From assembly GCA_023429275.1 (NCBI GenBank), contig JAEYWB010000319.1, positions 1-12,688 on the forward strand: 12,688 nucleotides of DNA, written 5' to 3'. A program made the translations under genes and the position numbers. The notes below the pieces were generated by a model that was given only the letters and a program-made list of their open reading frames with translations, was not told the DNA's origin and made no database searches. Source of the stretch: Planctomycetota bacterium. Its GTDB lineage: Bacteria > Planctomycetota > Planctomycetia > Planctomycetales > Planctomycetaceae. Of this stretch, positions 1 to 7,538 are shown piece after piece (the first letter of the stretch is position 1; the number at the start of each line of letters is the position of its first letter).

Positions 1-363
1 GCTCTTGAGGCCGGGGTGAGTCTGCTCGATCTCTTTCGCGGCGAAGAGAGACGAAACCCGCCGGAGGTAGGGGACCGCGACTTTCCAGGCGATCCAGGCG
101 ACGACCGCCACCACAATGCCCAGCCAGAGGGCGATCCGCAGACCGGTCCCGACCCCTTCGGCGAACACCCAGTGGTCGAGAACGAGAAAGACGAAGAGGT
201 AAGCGGCCAGAAAGACGCCGAGGCCGACCGCTCCCATGAGGAGGTCGTTCCCTCGGATGCCGGACCGGGCCTTCTCCAGTTGAAAGGCGACGAGTTCGTC
301 GAAATTGACGTATTTCTTCGATCCGCCCGTGTTTCCGGAGCGGGACCCGACAGTCGACGACAT
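1..363 (-). CDS. N-terminal part of a two-helix membrane protein (3' end outside window)
   Basis: An open frame runs from an ATG at 363 to the window edge without a stop, giving 121 residues of a longer protein. A GGAGG motif lies 5 nt before the ATG. The product starts with a short Ser/Gly-rich segment, then a polar region around FDELVAFQLEKARSGIRGND (residues 21-40), a hydrophobic segment at about 41-63, a second at about 75-97, then the cytoplasmic-looking PYLRRVSSLFAAKEIE. This arrangement resembles the N-terminus of large planctomycete membrane proteins (DUF4175-like) that often accompany MoxR/DUF58/VWA clusters. That assignment is from memory and only the N-terminus is visible. Base composition and codon choice look like those of the neighbours. 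It is divergent from the LRR gene, with 283 nt between them. The reality of the gene is well supported; its function is unknown. Confidence 0.8.
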   Translation of the reverse strand, partial: MSSTVGSRSGNTGGSKKYVNFDELVAFQLEKARSGIRGNDLLMGAVGLGVFLAAYLFVFLVLDHWVFAEGVGTGLRIALWLGIVVAVVAWIAWKVAVPYLRRVSSLFAAKEIEQTHPGLKS

Positions 364-483
364 CACCACCTCCGCCTGCGCGGCAAATTTTCCCCAGCAA
401 TCATACTCGACGCCCGAACCCCGGAGAATGTTCCGAAAATTCCGGTCTTTCAATACGTTGCGGAAACTCGCCGCGTGGGCGCC

Positions 484-512
484 GCGACAGTCCGCCTGCG
501 GGATGGCATAAT
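484..512 (+). promoter_or_regulatory. Possible sigma70-like promoter for the LRR gene
   Basis: GCGACA (484-489) and CATAAT (507-512) are separated by 17 nt and match the -35 and -10 consensus at 4/6 and 5/6. They lie 135 nt before the LRR start codon, in the divergent spacer at 364-646. The match is weak evidence in a GC-rich genome, and planctomycete promoter consensus is poorly defined. Nothing else recognisable was seen in the spacer. Confidence 0.22.
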
Positions 513-646
513 GAACGCCGAGGCGGTGCCGCCGGTTCTTCAGGAACGGGAGAGCCGCCCGCCGGGACCGCCGCTTTCTTGAGGCCGACGCCATCGGGCC
601 GGGCCTGAAGCGGGCGACCCCACCTCAGGCCGATCGAGGTGCAAGG

Positions 647-2131
647 ATGACTCTCATCCGCTCCCGAGTCTCAAGGATGTCGGCGGCCGGGCTGCTGACG
701 GTCTCAATCGGCCTCCCCGCCCGTGCGGAGGATCCGGTCCCTCCGAAGCCTGGGCAGCCAGCGGCAGAGGGCGCACCCCCCGAACGCCCGATCGAGCCGA
801 AAGCCGCACCACGACCGGTGGCCCCCGCGCTTCCCGGGGAGGAGAAGCTCGGAGAGCCCGCGCCGATTCCGCCGCGCAAGGCTGCGGCCGCTCCGCAGCA
901 ACCCGCCGCGGCCGCGCCGGGCCTGGAGCTTCGCGCAGGAATGATCAAGCTGAACGCGGTGCCGGTTCAGGCCGGGATCGCGGCCGGCGAAGCGCGTGCC
1001 GTGCTGCCCGCGAACGTCCTGCTTCGCCAGGCGATCGTCGTCCCGAGGAGGGTCATCATCGACGCCAACGGCGTTCAGCGAGTCGTTGTCGCGACCTTTG
1101 AGCAGTGGGCATTCGGTTCCGCGGCCAATGGAGCCGAACTGCGGCGGAAGAACCTCGGAGCATTGCTCCAGAATCGGATCGACACGTTCGACGCCATCTG
1201 CGCGCTGACTCCGCAGCAGCGAACCCGGCTGGAGTTCGCGGGACGGGGTGACATCTCACGGTTGTTCGAGTCGCTCACCCAGGTCAAAGCCGATGTCGAG
1301 GCGGCCAAGGACGATTACGACCGCATTGAAGAGATCTACCGCACGCATGGGGCGTTGCGACTGGACCTTATGAGCGGGCCGTTTGGCGAGGACTCCCTCC
1401 TCTTCAAGTCGATCGAACCTCTGCTCGATGCCGACCAGGCGGCCCGCTTCGAAGCGATGCGGGAGGTACTGAAGAACCCGAACCACCTTGTCCGTGGAGA
1501 GAATGGACTTCTCGACCTGCAGATGACGGGGCTCCAGTTCGATGACAATGGCTTACTTCGAGTTGTCGAGATGGGGCGTCCTGGCCGGGAAAGGCCGATC
1601 CGGGTGCGGCGTCTGTATCTGAACCAGACGCAAGTCACTGACGCAGGACTCGCCAGATTGCCGGGGTCGGAGGCCCTCGAGACCCTGAGCCTGACGGGAA
1701 CCGCAGTGACCGATGCGGGGCTTGCCGATCTGCGGCGGTTTCCGAACCTTCGGCACCTGTACCTCTCTGGCCTTCCGGTCACTGACGAAACGCTGAAGGA
1801 ACTCGGCCAGCTCAAACTCCTTACCACCCTCCACCTGGCCAACACCAAGGTGACCGACGCAGGAACCGTCCATCTGAGAAGCTTGACGAATCTGACCTCC
1901 CTGACGCTGCAAGGAACCTCGATCGGCGACGAGAGCCTGGCTCACCTGAAGGAACTAGCCAATCTTCAATCGCTGTTGCTCTCACAGACAAACGTGACGG
2001 ACGCTGGGATCGAGAGTCTGCGGACACTTCCACGGCTTCGCATTCTCTATGTCCGCGGGTCACAAGTAACGAAGGAAGGGATCGCCGAGCTGAAGAAGAC
2101 GCGCAAGTCCCTCTCGACCGACATTCAGTGA
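647..2131 (+). CDS. Secreted leucine-rich-repeat protein, planctomycete type
   Basis: The protein is 494 residues. GAGG (636-639) lies 7 nt before the ATG and supports this start. Residues 1-27 look like a signal peptide ending in PARA. Residues 28-95 are rich in Pro and Ala, a likely extended linker. A middle region (about 120-300) contains ALTPQQRTRLEFAGRGDI, which resembles a segment I recall from other planctomycete proteins; its function is unknown. From residue 320 to about 485 there are seven tandem leucine-rich repeats of 24 residues, with a consensus like LxxLxLxxTxVTDAGLxxLxx. The repeats form a continuous solenoid, which in this family generally serves protein binding. No catalytic domain or membrane anchor is visible, so a periplasmic or exported binding role is inferred. 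It is convergent with the cytochrome-like gene; a hairpin repeat lies 66 nt past its stop. Confidence 0.9.
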   Translation: MTLIRSRVSRMSAAGLLTVSIGLPARAEDPVPPKPGQPAAEGAPPERPIEPKAAPRPVAPALPGEEKLGEPAPIPPRKAAAAPQQPAAAAPGLELRAGMIKLNAVPVQAGIAAGEARAVLPANVLLRQAIVVPRRVIIDANGVQRVVVATFEQWAFGSAANGAELRRKNLGALLQNRIDTFDAICALTPQQRTRLEFAGRGDISRLFESLTQVKADVEAAKDDYDRIEEIYRTHGALRLDLMSGPFGEDSLLFKSIEPLLDADQAARFEAMREVLKNPNHLVRGENGLLDLQMTGLQFDDNGLLRVVEMGRPGRERPIRVRRLYLNQTQVTDAGLARLPGSEALETLSLTGTAVTDAGLADLRRFPNLRHLYLSGLPVTDETLKELGQLKLLTTLHLANTKVTDAGTVHLRSLTNLTSLTLQGTSIGDESLAHLKELANLQSLLLSQTNVTDAGIESLRTLPRLRILYVRGSQVTKEGIAELKKTRKSLSTDIQ

Positions 2132-2196
2132 GCCTCCCGACGAGGATCTACGCCGAAAGACTGTCAACGTGGCATAGAAGCTGTCTCAGAACCTCT

Positions 2197-2249
2197 TTTG
2201 CCACGGAGAGCACAGAGGACTCAGAGCACTCTGTGACCTCTGTGGCAAA
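2197..2249. repeat. CACAGAG/CTCTGTG inverted repeat, copy A
   Basis: This is an imperfect inverted repeat with 21-nt arms at 2197-2217 and 2229-2249 and an 11-nt loop. 18 of 21 positions pair, plus one possible G-U pair. The left arm starts TTTGCCAC and holds CACAGAG; the right arm is two 9-nt units, CTCTGTGAC and CTCTGTGGC, followed by AAA. It sits between the convergent stops at 2131 and 2339. It could act as a two-way transcription stop, but no T-run follows on either strand, so it is not a canonical intrinsic terminator. The flanks also resemble copy C: GAAGCTGT upstream, and AAACCTCCGTCGC downstream. Confidence 0.85.
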
Positions 2250-2338
2250 CCTCCGTCGCCATCAAACACCCGATGGGCCCATCCCCTGCTCTCCCCGGGA
2301 GTCGAGGAGCACTCATATCCGCGGATCTTCGCTCATGC

Positions 2339-3679
2339 TCACCCCTCGGACGTCTCCTTCCAGAGGTCCGGCTTCGTTTCCGTCAGGATCTCCAGAATGG
2401 CCTGTCGGTCGGCCGCATTGAGGTGTCCGAACGTCTTGGACTCATCTTTCCCTGTCAGGATCTCTCGCAGCCGCGTCACGACCTCCGTCCGGATGTTCGG
2501 AGGGAGCCGGTCGAACGCCTCGGAGTAGATGAGCGGGCTGCAGGGGTATCGGAAGAGCCGGGTCTTCAGGTCGAAGTCCCGCAGCGATCGCCCCTTGGAA
2601 TCCCGTGGGCCGCGAGCGGTGTAGTCCGCGGCGAACGTCGACGTTCCGGCGACCGGAGAAGTCAGCGGGAACTCGCCGGCGAAGAGGAGGTACTCGAGCA
2701 GTTTCTCGCCGGCGCTCCGGACCCGGCGGCGCGAGATGTCGCTGACGTGCTCCTCCGGCCGCTCGAGGGCCGCGTTCATCGTCTTGTCGTAGTGCTGCGT
2801 CAGACGGGCTTCGTAACTCGCCAGCGTCAAAGCGTTGTGCATCTGGGTCTGATGCTCGAGGACCATCAGGGCAACGATGTCGCTGTGCGGCGAGAGATAC
2901 CGCGAGAGATCGAGACGTCCCTCGAGGGTCGTCAGGTTGGCCCCCGGTTCACGGTCGAAGTCCGAGCGGCTCTGCCCTTCCCCGAGGATCTGGTTCCCCA
3001 TGTGCCGCATCGTGCCGTGCGTCCCGGTGACGTACCAGCCCCCCCATCGCTCCTCGAACGGACTGCGGTGGTCGGTCACGAACGATCCGGAGGCGAGCTG
3101 CGGCTGCCCGGAGGCGTCCGGGAAGACAGACCGGACGAGGGCCCCGGCAACCCGCTGGGTCCGAACGGTCGCGTGAGAGGACAGGCAGTTGGCCTGGGCG
3201 CGATGGAAGACCGGCCGGCCGGTCTTCAGGGTGTCGAGCGTGTGGAAGATCTCTCCCTGGAGAGCATCGGTCGACATCACCTCGATGACGTCCCCGCCCG
3301 GAATCCAGCCGACGTAGGTCTCATCGTTGAAGTAGAGGGCCCGGGGCGTGCCAGGGGAGATCCTTCGGGCCTGGAGGCTGGTCTTCGAGAAGACAAGGAC
3401 CTGTGACGAGATCGGGATCTCAAGCTGCTTCAGAACCGACCGGAGGTAGCCCTGTCTCCCTTCGTACTCGAGCTTTCCTTCGCCACGGGCGAGCCGCTCT
3501 TCGAGCCGCGTGAGCTGCGTCGAGACGGGGGCGGACGAGTACTGGATCGGCGGGCCGTCGAAATCGAACTGCCCCCGGGCGGGAGAGCCCGTGAAAAGGA
3601 TAGCAATCAGCAGGACGATCCCACGCGGGATCGCCAGCGACTGCGGAATCGAGACCTGATGTCGGCAAGAACGATTCAT
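2339..3679 (-). CDS. Exported cytochrome-c-like protein with altered heme motif (CLSSH)
   Basis: The chosen ATG at 3679 gives 446 residues and places a signal peptide at the N-terminus: a basic start, hydrophobic GIVLLIAILFTG, and a cleavage region near SPARGQ. An upstream ATG at 3754 is in frame but would put the palindrome at 3695-3718 inside the coding region and spoil the signal peptide. The protein contains FSKTSLQARRISPGTPRALY, YFNDETYVGWIPGG, a TDHRSP element, ERWGGWYVTGTHG and RHMGN. These are features I recall from a family of exported proteins in Planctomycetes and Acidobacteria that carry a single c-type heme motif, usually CLxCH, followed by RSVFPD. Here the corresponding site is C165-L-S-S168-H169, so the second heme-attaching cysteine is serine. 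No other CxxCH exists in the protein. The frame is otherwise intact. The family has no established reaction that I know of, and the shadow frames on the other strand look non-coding. Confidence 0.85.
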   Translation of the reverse strand: MNRSCRHQVSIPQSLAIPRGIVLLIAILFTGSPARGQFDFDGPPIQYSSAPVSTQLTRLEERLARGEGKLEYEGRQGYLRSVLKQLEIPISSQVLVFSKTSLQARRISPGTPRALYFNDETYVGWIPGGDVIEVMSTDALQGEIFHTLDTLKTGRPVFHRAQANCLSSHATVRTQRVAGALVRSVFPDASGQPQLASGSFVTDHRSPFEERWGGWYVTGTHGTMRHMGNQILGEGQSRSDFDREPGANLTTLEGRLDLSRYLSPHSDIVALMVLEHQTQMHNALTLASYEARLTQHYDKTMNAALERPEEHVSDISRRRVRSAGEKLLEYLLFAGEFPLTSPVAGTSTFAADYTARGPRDSKGRSLRDFDLKTRLFRYPCSPLIYSEAFDRLPPNIRTEVVTRLREILTGKDESKTFGHLNAADRQAILEILTETKPDLWKETSEG

Positions 3680-3694
3680 TCCGCCATCACACCA

Positions 3695-3718
3695 AAAGTG
3701 GACAAGATTGTCCACTTT
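3695..3718. promoter_or_regulatory. Perfect 11+2+11 palindrome, probable operator
   Basis: The arms AAAGTGGACAA (3695-3705) and TTGTCCACTTT (3708-3718) are exact reverse complements around a GA spacer. The element ends 15 nt before the chosen start of the cytochrome-like gene on the minus strand, which is where a repressor site or a 5'-UTR hairpin would lie. The spacing and dyad symmetry suit a dimeric DNA-binding protein. I cannot name the regulator, and none is encoded in the window. On the minus strand TGGACA inside it, followed 17 nt later by TGTGAT, could be a weak promoter. Confidence 0.6.
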
Positions 3719-3810
3719 AATTCCTGTCGATTTTCGACGGGGGGAGAGCCGCAACAGAATTCCGCAGTCGCCGCTCGAAACAGCAGGCCCGGCCGGGGCA
3801 GACTCTCATC

Positions 3811-3862
3811 TTTCCACAGAGGGCCCAGAGAATTCAGAGGCCCTCTGTGTTCTCTGTGGCAA
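3811..3862. repeat. CACAGAG/CTCTGTG inverted repeat, copy B
   Basis: Arms of 20 nt (3811-3830 and 3843-3862) pair at 16 positions around a 12-nt loop. The right arm consists of CTCTGTGTT and CTCTGTGGC followed by AA; the left arm begins TTTCCACAGAG. It is the same family as copies A and C. It lies 50 nt beyond the plsY stop codon and 131 nt before the start of the next gene on the same strand, so it could end or dampen the plsY transcript. No T-run follows. Confidence 0.8.
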
Positions 3863-3912
3863 TGGATCCGGTGTCGCCCATCGTTCGCCAATCGCGCATC
3901 TCGAAACGGTCT

Positions 3913-4560
3913 CTAGACGGTCTCCTTGTCCGTCGCGGACTCCGGCGGCGTCAGCGCCTTCTCCTGGCCTCGCAACAGCCGCGCGATGTTCGAGCGGTGG
4001 CGGATGATGATCAGCGCGGGGATCGCGAGGCTGAAGACCGCCAGGCTCCAGTGCTCGCGTGAGAACATCCCCGAGCCGCTTCGGATCCATTCGGCCGCCG
4101 GGAATGTCACCGCTCCGGCGAGCGATCCGATCGACGAGACTCGCGTCACGGCGAAGGCGAGAAGGTAAGCTCCGAGCGCGCAGAGGGCGCTGACCGGTGA
4201 GAGGACGAGAGCGACTCCCAGGCCGGTCGCCACTCCTTTTCCGCCCCGAAACTTCAGCCACAGCGGAAACATGTGACCGAGGATCGCCGCGACGCCGGTG
4301 ACGACCTGAACATGGATCGAGCCGGGCGCTCCGCGGGTCCACTGTTGCGCGAGGAAGACCGGAAGGATCCCCTTCAGGGCATCGAGCAGGAGCGCGACCG
4401 CTCCCCACTTCCAGCCGAGGACGCGCGCCGCGTTCGTCGCCCCGATGTTGCCGCTCCCGTGCTGCCGGATATCGATCCCCTTCACGGCGTACCCGAGCAG
4501 AAGGCCGACCGGGATCGCCCCGAGAACATGTCCGAGGATCGGGCAGATCAGCCATGCCAT
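3913..4560 (-). CDS. plsY: Glycerol-3-phosphate acyltransferase PlsY
   Basis: PlsY transfers an acyl group from acyl-phosphate (made by PlsX) to glycerol 3-phosphate, giving lysophosphatidic acid, the first membrane step of phospholipid synthesis. The protein is an integral inner-membrane enzyme. From the ATG at 4560 it has 215 residues, the usual length. The three signature regions are present: GSGNIGATN at 35-43, GHMFPLWLKFRGGKGVATGLG in two parts at about 95-115 (its GGKG lies in the phosphate-binding loop), and RHRSNIARLLRGQE at 187-200. Hydrophobic segments separate them as expected. An in-frame ATG at 4635 would add 25 residues rich in Pro and Gly that do not look like the family N-terminus; no strong ribosome-binding site distinguishes the two. 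No plsX is in the window. It is divergent from the VWA gene. Confidence 0.95.
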   Translation of the reverse strand: MAWLICPILGHVLGAIPVGLLLGYAVKGIDIRQHGSGNIGATNAARVLGWKWGAVALLLDALKGILPVFLAQQWTRGAPGSIHVQVVTGVAAILGHMFPLWLKFRGGKGVATGLGVALVLSPVSALCALGAYLLAFAVTRVSSIGSLAGAVTFPAAEWIRSGSGMFSREHWSLAVFSLAIPALIIIRHRSNIARLLRGQEKALTPPESATDKETV

Positions 4561-4889
4561 CGCCGCCGGGTCGGGCCGCCCGCCCGGCGGTCCGGGGGCT
4601 GCGGAAACCTCGGCCAGTAACGATTCGAAACACATCGGCTGATGAAGTCCTGCGGGACCGGGAGCACGGCAGACAAGGGACGCGGACAGTACCGGATCGC
4701 CCCTCCCCCTCCAAGGAGCCCTCTTCGGGGGACGACCAGATCATATCCGGAATCGGGCAACATCGGGCGACCGAGCCCCGACGCCCCTCCCGCCAGGAGA
4801 CAACCCGTCCGGACACGCACCAGCCGGACGACCTCGAAAAGTCGGTCGCGGCCACCCCATTCGCGGGCAACTCCGGATATCCTGTCCGT
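4561..4889. other. Divergent spacer between plsY and the VWA gene, nothing firm
   Basis: These 329 nt separate two divergent starts and must hold the promoters of both, but no convincing -35/-10 pair stands out. A 9-bp inverted pair, ATATCCGGA (4743-4751) and TCCGGATAT (4872-4880), lies 120 bp apart, each next to CGGGCAAC; it may be chance. The reading frames through the spacer are low-complexity Arg/Pro-rich and look non-coding. If plsY starts at 4635, the spacer is 75 nt shorter. Confidence 0.4.
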
Positions 4890-7298
4890 ATGGATTGGCT
4901 CCGCAGATGGTCCGAGTGGTACTTCCGGCTGGCTCCCGCCCAGCCCGGCGAGGGGACCGCGTGGGAACTCGCCATCCGCCCCTCCGGGATCCTGTCGTCG
5001 GGCCTCCTGGTCGGGCTTTTCTTCGTCGTCGCCGCACTCGTCACCGGGCTCTATCTCCGCCAGGGGAAGCACCTGGCGGTCCGGCAGAAGGTCGGACTGA
5101 TTGCTCTCCGCCTCGCGGCGCTCGGGCTGATCGGGCTCGCGCTGACGGAGTCGACGCTGCTCGTCACCCGCACCGGACTGCCGTTCGTCGCGGTGATGAT
5201 CGACACCTCCGCCAGCATGGGTCTTCAGGACCGGTATCGCGGCGGAGCCTCCCCCCTCGACAGCTCAAGCAAGGCCGCTCCCGCGCGACTCGACATTGCC
5301 CGCGACGCGCTCCTCCATCAGGACTCCGCCGTTCTGCGACGGCTGGCGGAGAAGCACCGGCTCCGCCTCTTCCAGTTCGACGAGACGGCCCGCCCCCTTG
5401 GCGACGGAACAGGGGACGGATCGGGGGCCGACGCCGAGAACCTTTCACAGCTCATCGGGGCGCTCGAGAAGCTTACGCCGGAGGGGAATGGAACCCGTCC
5501 CGGCGCGGCGGTCCGGGAGGTCCTCGAAGAGTTCCGCGGCGTGCCGCCGGCGGCGATCGTCGTCCTGACCGACGGGATCTCGAGCACCGGTGAGGCGGAC
5601 CGGATGTCGGGAGCGATCGAACTCGCCCGCCAGCTCTCGGTCCCGCTCCTGCCGGTCCCCGTCGGCAGCGACCAGCCCGCTCTCGACCTGCAGGCTTACG
5701 ACCTCCTTGCGGAAGACGTCATCCTCCTCGGGGATCCGGCCGTCTTCTCCTTCCGCGTCCGCTCGCACGGTGGCGGCGACCGGCCGATCGAGGCGGGGCG
5801 CTGGGCGGCCGACGGAATGCAGCCGGTAGCGACCGCCGAGGGAAAACCTCCGCGTGACGGCCAGCCGCTCGGAATGGAGCTCAGCTTCGTCCCGCCGGCC
5901 GAAGGGGAGTACGACTTTTCGATCCGCGTCCAGCCGTGGGCCGAAGAGCAGAACACCCAGAACAACGAGCTGCGGCGGAAGGTTCGCGTCCGCCGTGAGA
6001 AGATCCGGGTCCTGCTGGTCGAGCGGCTGCCGCGGTGGGAGTTCCGCCACATGAAGCCGGTCCTCGAGCGGGACGGCTCGGTCGAGCTCCGGACGGTGCT
6101 GCAGGAGTCCGACCCCGAGTACGTCCAGGAGGACCGCACGGCGCTTCCCCGCTTCCCGACGACGCAGGACGAGCTGTTCCAGTACGATGTCGTGATCCTC
6201 GGGGATGTCGACCCGGCCTACTTCAATCCGCAGTCGCTCGATCACCTCCGGCGGTTCGTCAGTGAGCGAGGCGGCGGCCTGATGCTTCTCGGTGGATCGC
6301 GGTTCAACCCCCTCGGCTTCGGGGGGACGGCGCTCGAGGACCTGCTTCCCGTCGAGATCGCCGGCGTCACACGGCCGACCGGGACCGACCTGCGGACGCC
6401 GTTCCGCCTCGAGCGGACGACCGAGGGGCGGGCCCATCCGCTGCTGCGGCTGACAGACGACTCGAACCGCGCCGACGCGATCTGGTCCGCACTCCCGACG
6501 ATGAACTGGTTCCTGCGGTGCGACGAGCGCAAGACCGGCGCCCTGGTCCTGGCGACGCATCCGCAGCTCCGCGGTCCGGAAGGGAAACTGCCGATGCTCC
6601 TCTGGCAGCGGTTCGGCGCGGGGCAGGTGCTGTTCCACGCGACCGACGAACTGTGGCAGTGGCGCCGCCAGCCCGAAGACGCCTTTTACACGCGCTACTG
6701 GAGCCAGGCGGTCCGCGCCCTGAGCCGGGCCAAGCTCCTCGGCACCAGCCGCGGCGTGCAGGTGGCGACCGATCGGACAGTCTATTCCCGCGGGGAGACG
6801 GTTCGGATCCGTGTGCAGATCCTCGACGCCCGGCCGACTCCTGCCCCGGGGGAGCCGCTGCAGGTGGTCGTGGAGCCAAGCCACGGCGGGACCGACCAGC
6901 GCATGAAGGTGGACCTCGTCCGGCGTCCCGAGTCGCCGCAGCTTTTCGAGGGGACCGTCTCGGGACTCGCGGTCGGAAGCTACCGCTGCTGGCTGCTCGA
7001 TCCGGCGGAGACCGAGTCCCCTCCGGGCTGCGACTTCCAGGTCGAGGTCCCGAACCGCGAACTGCAGGAACGGGTGGTCGACCGGGCCGACCTGACCCGC
7101 AGCGCGACCGAGACCCGCGGCCAGATTTACGAAGTGACCGACCTCGCGCGTCTCGTCGACGAACTGCCGGCAGGAAACCCGGTCTCGCTGGCGCAGCCCG
7201 AGTTGATCCCCCTCTGGAACCGCTGGGAGCTCCTCGTGCTGGTGCTCCTTTGCCTGTCGGTCGAATGGGTCTGGCGGCAACGGCTCGGGATGGTCTGA
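4890..7298 (+). CDS. VWA-domain membrane protein with glutamine-amidotransferase-like domain
   Basis: From the ATG at 4890 the protein has 802 residues. The frame is open further upstream, but the first methionine that begins a plausible protein is here (MDWLRRWSEWYFRL). Two hydrophobic segments (about 35-56 and 68-92) precede a VWA domain whose metal-binding MIDAS motif is intact: D105-T-S107-A-S109 and T227-D228-G229. A beta-rich region follows, then a class-I glutamine-amidotransferase-like fold: IRVLLVERLPRWEFR (372 on), YDVVILGDVDP (432 on), and GGGLMLLGGSRFNPLGFGG (461 on). No Cys-His-Glu triad is visible, so this domain is probably not an enzyme. A third hydrophobic segment ends the protein. 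VWA proteins of this architecture are common in Planctomycetes and related phyla, often near MoxR ATPases. None is in the window. Substrate and partners are unknown. Confidence 0.9.
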   Translation: MDWLRRWSEWYFRLAPAQPGEGTAWELAIRPSGILSSGLLVGLFFVVAALVTGLYLRQGKHLAVRQKVGLIALRLAALGLIGLALTESTLLVTRTGLPFVAVMIDTSASMGLQDRYRGGASPLDSSSKAAPARLDIARDALLHQDSAVLRRLAEKHRLRLFQFDETARPLGDGTGDGSGADAENLSQLIGALEKLTPEGNGTRPGAAVREVLEEFRGVPPAAIVVLTDGISSTGEADRMSGAIELARQLSVPLLPVPVGSDQPALDLQAYDLLAEDVILLGDPAVFSFRVRSHGGGDRPIEAGRWAADGMQPVATAEGKPPRDGQPLGMELSFVPPAEGEYDFSIRVQPWAEEQNTQNNELRRKVRVRREKIRVLLVERLPRWEFRHMKPVLERDGSVELRTVLQESDPEYVQEDRTALPRFPTTQDELFQYDVVILGDVDPAYFNPQSLDHLRRFVSERGGGLMLLGGSRFNPLGFGGTALEDLLPVEIAGVTRPTGTDLRTPFRLERTTEGRAHPLLRLTDDSNRADAIWSALPTMNWFLRCDERKTGALVLATHPQLRGPEGKLPMLLWQRFGAGQVLFHATDELWQWRRQPEDAFYTRYWSQAVRALSRAKLLGTSRGVQVATDRTVYSRGETVRIRVQILDARPTPAPGEPLQVVVEPSHGGTDQRMKVDLVRRPESPQLFEGTVSGLAVGSYRCWLLDPAETESPPGCDFQVEVPNRELQERVVDRADLTRSATETRGQIYEVTDLARLVDELPAGNPVSLAQPELIPLWNRWELLVLVLLCLSVEWVWRQRLGMV

Positions 7299-7316
7299 AG
7301 GCTGTTTCCAGACCTC

Positions 7317-7533
7317 TTTGTCACAGAGAGCACAGAGGACTCAGAGATCGCTCTGTGCGACTGACCGTCGGATTCATCCCCGGGGTGCGCGAATTCTCTC
7401 AATACGCCGAAGACTTCGGTGTCGAGCATCCATCGCCCCACGTTCCCGTCACTCTTGCTGATCTGACGTCGTCACTGTCGCCGGATCGGTTGGGGCTGTG
7501 CCTCTCTGTGTTCTCTGTGACCTCTGTGGCAAA
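7317..7533. repeat. CACAGAG/CTCTGTG inverted repeat, copy C, split
   Basis: The left half (7317-7346) holds three 9-nt units, CACAGAGAG, CACAGAGGA and CTCAGAG, and nearly matches copy A including its upstream flank (CTGT and CCTCTTT). A short CTCTGTG follows at 7351-7357, and then the match stops. The right half (7504-7530) is three perfect-phase units, CTCTGTGTT, CTCTGTGAC and CTCTGTGGC, followed by AAACCGCCGTCGC as in copy A. About 146 nt of unrelated sequence lies between (7358-7503). Either an insertion split one element or two partial elements lie near each other. It starts 19 nt past the stop of the VWA gene. Confidence 0.75.
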
Positions 7534-7538
7534 CCGCC

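Noticed and set aside
16..582. 188-codon plus-strand open frame
   Set aside because: It lies opposite the membrane protein at 1-363 and then runs through the spacer. Its product is Arg/Pro/Asp-rich without domains, while the minus frame has two clear membrane segments and a ribosome-binding site.
2197..2249. Copy A as a standard intrinsic terminator
   Set aside because: The stem is good, but no T-run follows on either strand, so only a repeat with possible 3'-end function is claimed.
2273..3406. 377-codon plus-strand open frame
   Set aside because: It is the antisense shadow of the cytochrome-like gene; the composition is Arg/Pro/Gly-rich with no recognisable motif.
4743..4880. ATATCCGGA / TCCGGATAT inverted pair as element ends
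   Set aside because: Nine base pairs separated by 120 bp, with no duplicated flanks or gene inside; it could easily be chance in this composition.
3806..5044. 412-codon minus-strand open frame
   Set aside because: It is out of frame with plsY, covers repeat copy B and the divergent spacer, and is low-complexity Arg/Pro/Ser-rich.
5445..7280. 611-codon minus-strand open frame
   Set aside because: It is antisense to the VWA gene; long antisense frames are expected in GC-rich coding DNA. The sense strand holds the MIDAS and other motifs.
7317..7533. Possible CRISPR array in the CACAGAG/CTCTGTG repeats
   Set aside because: The units are only 9 nt, directly adjacent and without spacers, and no cas gene is present.
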